Of a DNA stretch of 64,000 bases, positions 34,341 to 42,955 are shown piece by piece. A program made the translations under genes and the position numbers. The notes beneath the pieces are model-generated. The model worked only from the letters and a program-made list of their open reading frames with translations. It searched no databases and was not told the origin of the DNA. This DNA is from CATOSP01 sp965205385 (GTDB taxonomy: Bacteria > Chloroflexota > Dehalococcoidia > Lucifugimonadales > UBA3495): NCBI GenBank assembly GCA_965205385.1, contig CBDBGS010000003.1, positions 1-64,000 of the forward strand. The letters are read 5' to 3'. How positions within the stretch are numbered: position 1 is the first letter of the stretch; every line of letters starts with the position of its first letter.

Positions 34341-34784
34341 ATGGCGGAAGATCCAAACAGCGGTCCGGAGTTAGACCTCGATGGGGTCTTATTGCCCGAG
34401 GATGGGATCATCGACCTCACGGATAAGCTCACAGGCTACATGACGGAGATAGAATTGGGAGGCTTGCCCGATATTCTGGGGCAAGTCCTCGACGACTTCC
34501 TCGAGCAATGTGGGGGTATGCCTGAAGACTTGAATGACCCTTCGGCCTTCGAACAGATCACCAGGAACCAGCTTGCGGTAACGTTGGCCTACCAACTGGG
34601 TCGGCTGGAAGGCAGGTCGCCCCAGGTGGTGAGGTTGTTGCTCCAACAAGCCATCGAGCAATGGGGAATCCGAAGAATGGATGAATCGGCGGACATCTCG
34701 GACCATGACTTCCAACATCCGAAGGAGCTGGTCTACCCTCGCTTGCGCCGCCTGGAATACACCGAACCCGAAGACGAACAGTAA
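34341..34784 (+). CDS. Conserved hypothetical protein
   Basis: This 147-residue acidic protein is not recognised. It is mainly helical: ITDKL-like amphipathic stretches, GLPDILGQVLDDFLEQCGG, FEQITRNQLAVTLAYQLGRLEG and QVVRLLLQQAIEQW. No membrane segment, signal or metal motif. ATG at 34341 has GGGAG 9 bases upstream; the open frame extends to 34230 without support. It sits between the site-2 protease and an amidohydrolase on the same strand. Confidence 0.65.
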   Translation: MAEDPNSGPELDLDGVLLPEDGIIDLTDKLTGYMTEIELGGLPDILGQVLDDFLEQCGGMPEDLNDPSAFEQITRNQLAVTLAYQLGRLEGRSPQVVRLLLQQAIEQWGIRRMDESADISDHDFQHPKELVYPRLRRLEYTEPEDEQ

Positions 34785-34833
34785 TTGGAATGCCGGTCCT
34801 AGACTGGCAAATCTCGCATTCGGAGGGTGAGCC

Positions 34834-36015
34834 GTGACCACGACACCTGTAGCCCATGACCTTGTGTTGACCGGGGGTACGCTGCTCGACCCGGCCCAAG
34901 GAATTCACGACCGGCGGGATGTGGCCTTCAAGGATGGCGTCGTGTCGGCGGTTGCGGAGCGGATTGACCCGGAAACGGCCGCTTCGACTGTGGACGTGAC
35001 CGGGAAGCTGATTACTGCGGGACTGATCGACCTGCACGGCCACTTTTACCACGGGGGAAACGGCACCGCAGTCCACGCCGACGAGATGTGCCTCTCCGCC
35101 GGGTGCACGACTGGCGTCGACGCGGGGAGCGCCGGATGCCTGAACTACGGGGCGATGCGGGACTACGTGTTTCCGGCGCACAGGACCCGGTTACTCGCTT
35201 TCTTGCACATAGGCGGAGTAGGGCTGGCGGCCAACCGTCTGCTGGGCGGCGGGCTCCATGACCTTAGGATAATCGACGTCGACCAGACCTCTGACGCCGT
35301 CAAGGAGAACCCCGGCTTTTGCTTCGGCGTGAAGGTCAGGATGCACACCAACGCAGTGGCGGCGTGGAACGCACACGAGGCAATGCGCAAAGCGAGGGAA
35401 GCCGCCGACCAGTCCGGCAGTATGCTCATGGTTCACGTTAGCGGGACTCCAATTCCCCTTCCGGACATCCTGGAGTTCCTGGGGCCTGGAGATATCGTTA
35501 CCCATGCGTTCAACGGCAACCCTGAGGGGATATTGGACAACCAAGGCAAGATTCGTCCACAGGTCAAGGAAGCCGCGGACCGGGGCGTCATCATGGACGT
35601 AGCCCACGCAGGGGTCCACTGCGACTCGGAGGTGGTCAAGGCTTCCATTGCCCAGGAGTTCTTCCCAGACACGATTAGCACCGATATTCACATCGCGCCG
35701 CCGGGACGCACGGTCTATTTGATGAACGACCTTGTCAGCCAATTCCACGCCCTGGGGATGCCGCTGGCTGATGCCGTAGCGGCCAGCACCAGCCGTCCGG
35801 CCAAGGTCCTGGGCATGGAAGGTGAGATTGGATCGCTTGCGCCAGGCATGTCCGGTGATGCGGCGGTGTACGATCTGCGGGAAGGCAGGTTCGTTTGGTT
35901 TGACAGCGCCGGCCACATCGTTGACGGCAAGGTTCGGCTGGACACGTTCATGTCGGTGCGCGCAGGTGCGGTGGCCTGGCGAGAGGGCCAATTGGTGCAG
36001 ATGGGGAATTGCTAG
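34834..36015 (+). CDS. Amidohydrolase/deacetylase family metalloenzyme
   Basis: This 393-residue amidohydrolase-superfamily enzyme has the beta-sandwich strands at both ends (DLVLTGGTLLDPAQG and GDAAVYDLREGRF) and a metal-binding barrel. Ligands: DLHGHFYHG (HxH near residue 70), GVKVRMH (Lys, probably carboxylated), MVHVSG (His), VTHAFNGN (His) and STDIHI (Asp near 284). The pattern matches the group that includes EF0837-like deacetylases and dihydroorotase relatives. Substrate not assigned. GGAGG lies before the start. It is followed by the Cys-rich gene at 36058. Confidence 0.88.
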   Translation: MTTTPVAHDLVLTGGTLLDPAQGIHDRRDVAFKDGVVSAVAERIDPETAASTVDVTGKLITAGLIDLHGHFYHGGNGTAVHADEMCLSAGCTTGVDAGSAGCLNYGAMRDYVFPAHRTRLLAFLHIGGVGLAANRLLGGGLHDLRIIDVDQTSDAVKENPGFCFGVKVRMHTNAVAAWNAHEAMRKAREAADQSGSMLMVHVSGTPIPLPDILEFLGPGDIVTHAFNGNPEGILDNQGKIRPQVKEAADRGVIMDVAHAGVHCDSEVVKASIAQEFFPDTISTDIHIAPPGRTVYLMNDLVSQFHALGMPLADAVAASTSRPAKVLGMEGEIGSLAPGMSGDAAVYDLREGRFVWFDSAGHIVDGKVRLDTFMSVRAGAVAWREGQLVQMGNC

Positions 36016-36057
36016 GAGTGGTCCCCAGGAGACCCGGCCATTGGATAAGGCGTCGGC

Positions 36058-36279
36058 ATGGCGATGATTAGGGAGCCCTGCCAGGACTGCGTGGGTGAGG
36101 GTTCGACGGCGTGCCTGAACCCTTCATGCGACCAGGGCCACGTATACCTGAGGGATGAGGAACACTGGGACCTGACCAAGCGCAACGGGTCGTGGGATGA
36201 ATGTCGGCAGTGCGAAGGCACTGGGATTCAACGCTGCCCGAATTGCCGTGGCCGCGGCTGGTATTGGCAGCAAGAGTAG
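36058..36279 (+). CDS. Small Cys-rich protein, DnaJ-type zinc-finger-like
   Basis: This 73-residue protein has CQDCVGEGS, CLNPSC, CRQCEGTG and CPNCRGRGW, close to the CxxCxGxG repeats of the DnaJ central domain, which bind two zinc ions. There is no J domain. Such small proteins could bind zinc or act as thiol chaperones; no function is assigned. The gene begins 42 bases after the amidohydrolase and may be co-transcribed with it. No good ribosome-binding site. Confidence 0.7.
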   Translation: MAMIREPCQDCVGEGSTACLNPSCDQGHVYLRDEEHWDLTKRNGSWDECRQCEGTGIQRCPNCRGRGWYWQQE

Positions 36280-36375
36280 CCCCAACTTTCGCGCTGGTTA
36301 GGCGTCCGATCAAATGGTCGTTAGATGGGCTTCCAGGCCCTTGTAAACGCAAATCCACACTGTCAGACTGTAGCT

Positions 36376-37263
36376 ATGTTGACCGGTCATTTCTCCCTAG
36401 AAGAGCCGTTACCCGAGCTGAAAGATCCCCACGTTTTGGCCGTGCTCAGGCCCTGGATCGACGTGGGCAACGTTGGCACCTTGAGTTTGGACCGGATCGA
36501 AAGGCACTTGCGGGCCAAGGAGCTTGGCCGCCTCGTAAAGCCTGGGCGGTTCTACGACTTCACCCGGTACCGTCCCCGCTCCTACATCGACCAGGGCAAG
36601 CGGGGCTATTCCATCCCAAGCACCATCTTTCGCTACGCGGTGCGCGAGGAGGGCCCTGACCTGGTGTTCGCCCACCTCCTGGAGCCGCATGTCTATGGTG
36701 AAGACTACACAGACTCCGTGGTGGAAGTCCTGAAGTTACTGGGGACCAAACGTTACTCGCTGATCGGAGCGATGTACGACATGGTCCCACATACCCGCCC
36801 TCTGCTGGTGTCAGGCGCGTCGGACCAGCCCGAGGCTGAAGAAGAGCACCGGCTGGTTGGCGCCCGGTCCAGCAACTACGAGGGCCCAACCAGCATCACC
36901 TACCTGATCTCCCAACAGGCCGAGCAGATGGGCGCGGAAACCCGGGCCTTCATAGTCCACCTGCCCCAATATTTCCAGGTGGACGAGGACTTCACCGGCA
37001 CCAGCCGGCTCATGGAAGTGCTCTGTAGCCTGTACAATTTCCCCGACCGGCTGAAGGAAGGGGAGCGTGGGCGCCAGCAGTACGACGCCCTGCAGAACAT
37101 CGTCAACGACGCCTCCGAAGTGTCTTCCCTGCTGGAGCGGCTGGAAGATCGATATGACCGCGAGCAACGAGAAGAGAACCAGTCTTCAAGTCCCCTCTCC
37201 CCCAACGTCGAGGACTTTCTAACGGACTTGGAACAGGGTTTCGACTCCCCAGATCGGAGTTGA
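36376..37263 (+). CDS. PAC2 family protein
   Basis: This 295-residue protein matches the PAC2 (proteasome assembly chaperone 2) superfamily: LAVLRPWIDVGNVGTLSLDRIERHL near the N-terminus (cited as pattern), FYDFTRYRPRSY, LIGAMYDMVPHTRPLLVSG, and the tail LLERLEDRYDRE. Bacterial PAC2 proteins are widespread in Actinobacteria and Chloroflexota and often lack a known role. The C-terminal 60 residues are acidic and Ser-rich. Two Met codons are possible, 36325 and 36376; the second was chosen because it starts just before the family's conserved region. No clear ribosome-binding site for either. Confidence 0.82.
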   Translation: MLTGHFSLEEPLPELKDPHVLAVLRPWIDVGNVGTLSLDRIERHLRAKELGRLVKPGRFYDFTRYRPRSYIDQGKRGYSIPSTIFRYAVREEGPDLVFAHLLEPHVYGEDYTDSVVEVLKLLGTKRYSLIGAMYDMVPHTRPLLVSGASDQPEAEEEHRLVGARSSNYEGPTSITYLISQQAEQMGAETRAFIVHLPQYFQVDEDFTGTSRLMEVLCSLYNFPDRLKEGERGRQQYDALQNIVNDASEVSSLLERLEDRYDREQREENQSSSPLSPNVEDFLTDLEQGFDSPDRS

Positions 37264-37426
37264 GCTATGGTGGAGTTAAAGGGCCTGCTGGGGTACTCCT
37301 CCATTTGGTAGACGTGTAAACCGCGCCGCATAAACGTGAGTGGTGTCACCATCCAGTTGTTCCAGTCTTGATTGGACAAATCCCACAATCTCAAGTTCAG
37401 AGAGTATTCTACGGAAGTAATCTACC

Positions 37427-38050
37427 ATGGACAATGTGTTCGTTTATTGGGACAACTCCAACATCTTCATCAGCGCACAGCAAGTTGCGGCTGAGCGTGA
37501 AGGCGATGCGGCTCGCTACCGAATACGTCTTCACTTCCGGCACCTGCTGGACTTGGCGTGCGCCGGGCGAGAGATCGAGCATGCAATCGCGGTGGGCTCC
37601 ATTCCCCCAGAACTTCGGCACGTGTGGAACCGTCTGGAGAATGAAGGGATTACGGTCCAGTTGCTGGAACGTGGCGCCATACAATGCCGGGAACAAGGTG
37701 TAGACCAAGTGCTGCAGTCTGCGATGCTGCGGGATGCATTGGACTACAATGGGACACCAGGAATCGTAGCGTTACTTACCGGGGATGGCAGTGGCTTCGA
37801 CGATGGCGTCGGTTTCCACGCCGACCTAGAGCGTATGCGTAACCGGGGATGGCGGATTGAAGTGCTGTCTTGGCGTCATAGCTGCAATCGCCGGATGCGG
37901 GAATGGGCTGAGGAACAGGGTACTTTCATTGCGCTGGACGACTTCTACGAAAGCGTTACTTTTCTGGAACCGGCCGCGCCAGGCCAACCTTTGGCTAGCC
38001 CCCGGTACTCGACGGCGCCGGATCTCTCGCTACGGCCGTCCGTCGTATAG
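37427..38050 (+). CDS. NYN-domain (PIN-like) putative ribonuclease
   Basis: This 207-residue protein has the NYN nuclease fold: VFVYWDNSNIFISAQQ (first Asp near residue 9), GVDQVLQSAMLRDALD (second Asp near 94) and IVALLTGDGSGFDDGVGF (third Asp cluster near 117-123). These acids would hold magnesium for RNA cleavage, as in LabA/NYN and PIN proteins. It is close in length to the LabA-like group. It stands alone with a 160-bp leader. No antitoxin-like gene is adjacent, so it is unlikely to be a toxin module. Confidence 0.85.
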   Translation: MDNVFVYWDNSNIFISAQQVAAEREGDAARYRIRLHFRHLLDLACAGREIEHAIAVGSIPPELRHVWNRLENEGITVQLLERGAIQCREQGVDQVLQSAMLRDALDYNGTPGIVALLTGDGSGFDDGVGFHADLERMRNRGWRIEVLSWRHSCNRRMREWAEEQGTFIALDDFYESVTFLEPAAPGQPLASPRYSTAPDLSLRPSVV

Positions 38051-38221
38051 CATGCTCCCGGAAGTGGCTTCTACTTTCCGTTGATCTGTTAGAAGTCCCA
38101 CTCCGTTAAGGAGTATGCCCTATATCTTCGGATAGAATAGAAATCAGGACCCGTGAAGGGAACCGGTTCATACGGCTTCAAGACCTTTAATCTGAGATTC
38201 TCAGAATCCTCCGGACAAGCA

Positions 38222-38257
38222 AAGACCCGGCGGCCGTCACGATGGCCGCCGGGTCTT
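38222..38257. terminator. Strong hairpin terminator
   Basis: AAGACCCGGCGGCC, 8-base loop, GGCCGCCGGGTCTT: perfect 14-bp stem between the NYN gene and the convergent acyl-CoA dehydrogenase gene. Confidence 0.85.
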
Positions 38258-38273
38258 ACTGTTCCCTGGTTGG

Positions 38274-39410
38274 TTAGATAGCCATTAGGCGGGCCATCCT
38301 GGCCTTGTGGAAGATGGCGTCGCCTAGGTAGTGCTGCAGGGTCCTGGCCCGCTTGGTGTATTGGGTGAGGCCAAACTCCAGGTCGGTGCCTATCCCGCCG
38401 TGGACGTGGTGAGAAGAGTCGCAGGCCCGGGGGAAGCCGTCGCTGACTACGGCTTTAGCCATCGAAACAGCCACGCCCGCGCCCGGGTCTCCATCGTCCA
38501 TCTGGGAAAGGGCATCGAAGGCAGACCACTTCGCGGCGTCGGCGTCGTTCAGGGCGTCGATCACGTGGTCCTGGACCCGCTGGAAGGTCCCGATGGGCAC
38601 GCCGAATGCAATCCTCGTCTGGCTGTACTCCTGGGCCATTTCGAACACTCTCTCGGTGCCGCCCGCCATGTAGGCGCAGAGCGCTCCCGTGGCCCGCTCC
38701 ATGGCGGTGTCGATGGCGGGCCATGCTCCGCCAACCGGGCCGAGGACGTTGGCTTCAGGGACTTCCACACTTGAGAAGTTGACCTCGCAGACCTTCGGGC
38801 CGATCCAGCCTGTCTGGACTCGTACTGAGATGCCGGGGGAGTCTTTGTCCACCACCATCATGGTAACGCCCTGGTCCGGCCGGTCGCCGGAAGAAGTGCG
38901 GGCGACTACAACCAACTGGTCTGCCACGTTGGCGTCAGGGATGAACAGCTTGCTCCCGTTGAGCACGAAGTTGCCGTTGTTACGGCTGGCGGGGAGCTGG
39001 ACCGTGCCGGGGCCCCAACCGTAGTCGGGTTCGGTGAAAGCAAAGGCGAAAATTTGTTGACCAGACGCGATGGACGGCAATAGGGCTTGCTTCTGCGCGT
39101 CGTCGCCTGCCTCTAGGATGGCCTGGGAACACAGCACCGCCGACGACAGAAGCGGGCTGGGACAGGCGTAGAAGCCCATCAATTCCTGGACGATGCCCAG
39201 GTCGGTGAATGTGTTTCCGGAACCGCCGTACTCTTCCGGGATCACCATGCCGGCCCAGCCGATTTCGCACATCATCTCCCAAATTTCGACGGCGAAACCG
39301 CTTTCACTGTCGTCGATCTCCAGCACGCGGGACTTGGGCATCTCAGCTTCCAGGAACTCCCTCGCCGAGTTCTGCAAAAGGGTCTGAATTTCAGTCAAGG
39401 CCAGGTCCAT
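38274..39410 (-). CDS. Acyl-CoA dehydrogenase-like protein (ACAD-4)
   Basis: This 378-residue flavoprotein of the acyl-CoA dehydrogenase family has GWAGMVIPEEYGGSG, FAFTEPDYGWGPGTVQ (FAD-binding, variant), NGSKLFIPDANVAD, and the C-terminal helical domain RIAFGVPIGTFQRVQDHVIDAL with DSSHHVHGGIGTDLE. The usual catalytic Glu position near the C-terminus cannot be confirmed. AAGGAG before ATG at 39410. It is the last gene of a four-gene acyl-CoA dehydrogenase series. In steroid and long-chain catabolism such short and divergent pairs form alpha2beta2 complexes; that is inference. Confidence 0.9.
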   Translation of the reverse strand: MDLALTEIQTLLQNSAREFLEAEMPKSRVLEIDDSESGFAVEIWEMMCEIGWAGMVIPEEYGGSGNTFTDLGIVQELMGFYACPSPLLSSAVLCSQAILEAGDDAQKQALLPSIASGQQIFAFAFTEPDYGWGPGTVQLPASRNNGNFVLNGSKLFIPDANVADQLVVVARTSSGDRPDQGVTMMVVDKDSPGISVRVQTGWIGPKVCEVNFSSVEVPEANVLGPVGGAWPAIDTAMERATGALCAYMAGGTERVFEMAQEYSQTRIAFGVPIGTFQRVQDHVIDALNDADAAKWSAFDALSQMDDGDPGAGVAVSMAKAVVSDGFPRACDSSHHVHGGIGTDLEFGLTQYTKRARTLQHYLGDAIFHKARMARLMAI

Positions 39411-39479
39411 TACGTTCTCCTTCGGTGGTCTATCACTGGTTGGGACTTGTCTGGTTGCCGCTTGTATTTAATCTAATCG

Positions 39480-40745
39480 CTACCGGGCGGGCGAGGAAAG
39501 CTCCGCATTAGGTTGCGTATGTTCGCCGGTTTGATCTTGGTCCCAGGGTTGGGCATCGCCGACGGCCTCCAAGGGAGGCCCCGCCAATCCCAGGGCGTTG
39601 GCTATCAGGGCAGCGTCTCCGGCTACGGCTGATTCCGGGGGTTCTTCGGCAACTCCGAGACGCTGAAGGTATTCGAAACTCCCCTGGGACGGGGCGCGTG
39701 AATCATCTGGGTCTAGCATCGCATACATGCCCATGACCGACCTGGAAACCCCGGCCAACCGCTCGGAAGTCCTGCGTTCCCATTGGCGGGTTTGGGCCAC
39801 ATGGTAGGTCAAGTTCTGGCCGGTCTCACTCATCCAAGCGTCGCGCGTGCGGAAAAGAAATGAGAGCCGGGAGTCTATGTAGGCTTCCATCAAAAGTTGC
39901 TGGCGGTTCGGTTCGCCAGCAAGTGTTTCTCCATCCCGGACGGTCTCGCCGGCATACTTCAGGAGCTGGTCCACGCGCGGGTCATTCGGCTCCGGTGGAA
40001 GGGGGTCCATCTCCGAGGCATGAAGTAACGAGTTGAGGACCAAACCGTCACCCTCGCGTCCTAATAAACAATAAGAAGGGACGCGGACATTTTCGAAGGC
40101 GACCCGGTGTTGTTGGGAGGACGTAAGCCGGCGTGGTGTCGAGACCGACACACCGTGCAGATTGGCCCCGACAAGGAATACGGAGACGACCGCGGATGGA
40201 CGCTCAGGGTCACTAACCGCGGGCGCCCAAAGGTAGTCCGGGGAGTCGCCCAGCCCAAGAAACAGGTCTGTGCCGTCCAGGATGTAGTCGTCGCCATCGC
40301 GCATGGCCTCGACTGGGGTGCGCGCCGGGTCCACCGCGCCGTCGGAACTATGTGAAGGCGTCCAACACACCAACTCTCCCATGGTGAGGGCGGAAAGAAA
40401 CATGCCGTGTTGGTCCGCTGCGCCGTAGTCCGTGATCGCCTGGAGCAGTCCCGTGCTCTGTCGCGCCAACCAGAGTAGCCCATGCCGTTCCAATTCCTGC
40501 ATCAGGACGATGGCTAGGTCTCCATCTACCCCTCCGCTTTCCGGTCCCTGAGTTACGGACGCCTCGGTGGAACCGTGTGGCCCGAGGAGAGCGAGGATGG
40601 AAGGTGAGGACTCCGGGTTGTCGGGTCCTGTGGCTGTGGACGCAATCCGGGAGGCGGATTCGCGGGGCAGATTGGTCAATATCCAGGACTGGACTTCCTG
40701 GCGGAACTGCTCCTGTTCAGCGGAGAAATGGTATCGAAAGTCCAA
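39480..40745 (-). CDS. Divergent acyl-CoA dehydrogenase-like protein (ACAD-3)
   Basis: This 421-residue protein is clearly related to ACAD-1 at both ends (FRYHFSAEQEQFRQEVQSWI; LLMEAYIDSRLSFLFRTRDA and SVMGMYAMLDPDDSRAP) but the middle is degraded. The FAD-binding block that reads FTEPNAGSDLASLQ in ACAD-1 is here WTPSHSSDGAVDPART, and the N-terminal helical part has lost the GGGGLS motif. It may be a non-catalytic subunit. Start is TTG at 40745 with GGAG 6 bases upstream. It begins 50 bases after the truncated ACAD-2, to which it could supply the missing C-terminal domain in a complex. Confidence 0.82.
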   Translation of the reverse strand: MDFRYHFSAEQEQFRQEVQSWILTNLPRESASRIASTATGPDNPESSPSILALLGPHGSTEASVTQGPESGGVDGDLAIVLMQELERHGLLWLARQSTGLLQAITDYGAADQHGMFLSALTMGELVCWTPSHSSDGAVDPARTPVEAMRDGDDYILDGTDLFLGLGDSPDYLWAPAVSDPERPSAVVSVFLVGANLHGVSVSTPRRLTSSQQHRVAFENVRVPSYCLLGREGDGLVLNSLLHASEMDPLPPEPNDPRVDQLLKYAGETVRDGETLAGEPNRQQLLMEAYIDSRLSFLFRTRDAWMSETGQNLTYHVAQTRQWERRTSERLAGVSRSVMGMYAMLDPDDSRAPSQGSFEYLQRLGVAEEPPESAVAGDAALIANALGLAGPPLEAVGDAQPWDQDQTGEHTQPNAELSSPAR

Positions 40746-40795
40746 AACACGCTCCGGGCTGGTTCCCTACGATACCTGGTCCCGAGAAGGTCCGG

Positions 40796-41560
40796 TTACT
40801 CCCGTTCCTGCTGGAGGAACTGGCGGATGCTTTGAATAGTGGCGTCCTCGTTGGTGCGGAAGGCGTATCCGCCGCGCTCCTCTTCCAGGATGGTCTGGGC
40901 TATTTCCCATCCTTGGGTAGGCAGCCCAACAAGGCAGTCCTTATGCGCTCGGACGTTTTCGAGGGTCACGGTGCGTTCGCTTCCCGCCAACATTCTTTGG
41001 GTCCTGATGGATATGCCGGGAGACGTGGCGTCCACCATCAGGATGCCCAGGTTCAGGCGGCGAGGACGGTCCGGGTCGGTGACGGCCAGGGTCCAAAGGT
41101 AGTCTGGGTCGAATCTTCCGGTGATGAACGCCTTCTGTCCGGAAATGACGTATTCGTCCCCTTCTAATACAGCCTGGGCGCCGATGGAGGCGAGGTCAGA
41201 CCCACTTCGCGGCTCGTTGAAGGCCTGCCAGGTAATGGTCTCACCACGCAGGGCAGGAAGGACGTACCGGTGTTTCTGTTCTTCGGTCCCCCAGGCCATC
41301 ATGGCGGGAATCCAACGGCTGTTGTCCCCCATCGACGGGAGGGTCAATTGCTGGATTTCTTCCTGAATGACCTCGGCGAACGCCGGGCTAAGGCCACCCC
41401 CTCCGTACTCTCTAGGCCAGGCCGGGGCCAACCAACCCTGAGCCCCTAGGATTCTCCTGAAGTCCTTCACGCGAAGCTGAGTCTCGGCGTCCAGCGGCCT
41501 TCCGTCCGGCGGGATGTGCAGGTCGATTGGAACGTATCGCTCCAGCCAACCGCGAACCAC
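40796..41560 (-). CDS. Truncated acyl-CoA dehydrogenase-like protein (ACAD-2)
   Basis: This gene encodes 254 residues from GTG at 41560, ending after the middle beta domain; the C-terminal four-helix domain of the family is missing. The kept part looks intact: WLAPAWPREYGGGGLSPAF, FNEPRSGSDLASIGAQAV (FAD binding) and NVRAHKDCLVG. Reading upstream, the frame continues 16 codons in full agreement with its paralogues (EFEKSYTPAQQEFRWV) back to an ATC at 41608, where the paralogues have ATG, before a TAG. AGAGG lies 6 bases before the ATC; AGGAG lies 9 bases before the GTG. The true start is therefore uncertain. It sits between full-length ACAD-1 and divergent ACAD-3. Confidence 0.8.
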   Translation of the reverse strand: MVRGWLERYVPIDLHIPPDGRPLDAETQLRVKDFRRILGAQGWLAPAWPREYGGGGLSPAFAEVIQEEIQQLTLPSMGDNSRWIPAMMAWGTEEQKHRYVLPALRGETITWQAFNEPRSGSDLASIGAQAVLEGDEYVISGQKAFITGRFDPDYLWTLAVTDPDRPRRLNLGILMVDATSPGISIRTQRMLAGSERTVTLENVRAHKDCLVGLPTQGWEIAQTILEEERGGYAFRTNEDATIQSIRQFLQQERE

Positions 41561-41635
41561 CCAACGAAACTCCTGCTGGGCCGGCGTGTAACTCTTTTCG
41601 AACTCGATGGTAGACCTCTAACGATGTGCGCCAAA

Positions 41636-41660
41636 ACTGCGGGCAGGAACCGCCCGCAGT
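41636..41660 (-). terminator. Hairpin with T-tract between ACAD-1 and ACAD-2
   Basis: On the minus strand ACTGCGGGC, 7-base loop, GCCCGCAGT, then TTTTGG. A 9-bp stem with a short T-run. It would reduce read-through from ACAD-1 into the downstream three genes. Confidence 0.7.
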
Positions 41661-41731
41661 CTTTAATGCGTGTTGCTAGCGCCCTGTGCTGGCGCGGGAG
41701 AATGGTCTCATTGCCGGGTATAGGCGGCGGT

Positions 41732-42955
41732 TTAGACGCCAGACACGCCCGAAGTGGACGGAGTGGCCGCAGCCCTCTCTCTCGTCCGGCTGATGCCCAG
41801 CCGACGGGCCATGATGACCTTCTGGATTTCCAGAGTGCCGCCGGGATGGGCTCCGGTCAAGCTGCTGCGCTGGTAGACTTCCGGCTGACCCCCGAAGGGG
41901 GCCCGAGGGTCATTGACTCCCAGTAGGGAGTACATGCCCATGATGTCCCGGGAGCGGTCGGCGTTCCTCATCCGGTAGATCTTACGGAAAAAGGCGCTCT
42001 GGGAGCCGTGGTAAGTCATCTCCTGGCGGGCCTGGTACATCCAGTAGTTCCGCTTGGAGAACAGGTCGTTTACACGGGACTCTATATAGGCCTCCATCGC
42101 GCCTTGCTGCACGATTGGGTCTTCGATGAGTTTCCCGCCGTTGCCGCTGGTGCCGTGAACGTACAGGAGCAGGTTGTCCAGAGCCTCGTCACGGGGAAGG
42201 ACGGCGCCCCGTCCGCCGTGCTCGATCTCCAAGGTAGTCTGGGTCACTTGCCAGCCTTCTTGGTCCCCGCCGATCAGGTGGTCACCGGGCACGCGAACGT
42301 TGTCCATAAAGATGAAGCTCTGGTCGTTGCCGGTGAGCAGGTTCAGCCGGGAGAGCTCCAGCCCTGGGGAGGGGCACGGAATCAGGAAGTACCCGAGGTT
42401 CCGATGCCGGGGAGCGTCCGGGTCGGTCACAATGGGGCCGAACAGGTAATCGGGGTCACCGTGGCCGCTGATGAAGGTTTTCTGCCCCGTGATGATCCAG
42501 TCGTCTCCGTCGCGGACGGCCCGGCTCTGCAGGGATGCCAGGTCGGAACCGGCATTAGGCTCGGTGAAATTCTGGAATGCGACCTTTTCGGCCTTCAGGA
42601 TGGGGGCTAACAGGTTGCGCTTCTGATCTTCCGTACCCCAAACTAGAAGGGTGGGGAAGACGTAGGTATTGGTGAAGTCGGGCACTACCCTCGCCCGTTC
42701 GAATTCCTCATTGAGGATGGTCTCATGCTCGCCGCTAAGACCCCCCCCGCCGTATTCCTTGGGATAGGTGGGATAGAGCCAACCCCTGCCGGCGAGGGTC
42801 TGGTGCATTTCGCGCCAGAATTTGTAGTGCTCTTCGGTAAGGTCTAGCCGGTCCACAGGCGCGCGCATTTTGTCCGGAACGTTCTCTTCCAACCAGGTCC
42901 GGACTTCCTGTCTGAACGCCTCCTGCTCGGGTGTGTGGTGGTACTTGAAGTCCAT
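41732..42955 (-). CDS. Acyl-CoA dehydrogenase (ACAD-1)
   Basis: This 407-residue enzyme is a regular acyl-CoA dehydrogenase: FKYHHTPEQEAFRQEVRTWL at the N-terminus, GWLYPTYPKEYGGGGLSGEH, FTEPNAGSDLASLQSRAV (FAD binding), ITGQKTFISGHGDPDY, FMDNVRVPGDHLIGG and the helical C-terminal domain with AMEAYIESRVNDLF and RDIMGMYSLLG. It would introduce an alpha-beta double bond into an acyl-CoA and pass electrons to an electron-transfer flavoprotein. GGAGGAGG-like sequence precedes the ATG. It leads the four-gene group, with a hairpin after it. Confidence 0.92.
   Translation of the reverse strand: MDFKYHHTPEQEAFRQEVRTWLEENVPDKMRAPVDRLDLTEEHYKFWREMHQTLAGRGWLYPTYPKEYGGGGLSGEHETILNEEFERARVVPDFTNTYVFPTLLVWGTEDQKRNLLAPILKAEKVAFQNFTEPNAGSDLASLQSRAVRDGDDWIITGQKTFISGHGDPDYLFGPIVTDPDAPRHRNLGYFLIPCPSPGLELSRLNLLTGNDQSFIFMDNVRVPGDHLIGGDQEGWQVTQTTLEIEHGGRGAVLPRDEALDNLLLYVHGTSGNGGKLIEDPIVQQGAMEAYIESRVNDLFSKRNYWMYQARQEMTYHGSQSAFFRKIYRMRNADRSRDIMGMYSLLGVNDPRAPFGGQPEVYQRSSLTGAHPGGTLEIQKVIMARRLGISRTRERAAATPSTSGVSGV

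Noticed and set aside
37427..38050. NYN protein as a toxin of a toxin-antitoxin pair
   Set aside because: No small antitoxin-like gene is adjacent, and the length matches LabA-like NYN proteins rather than PIN toxins.
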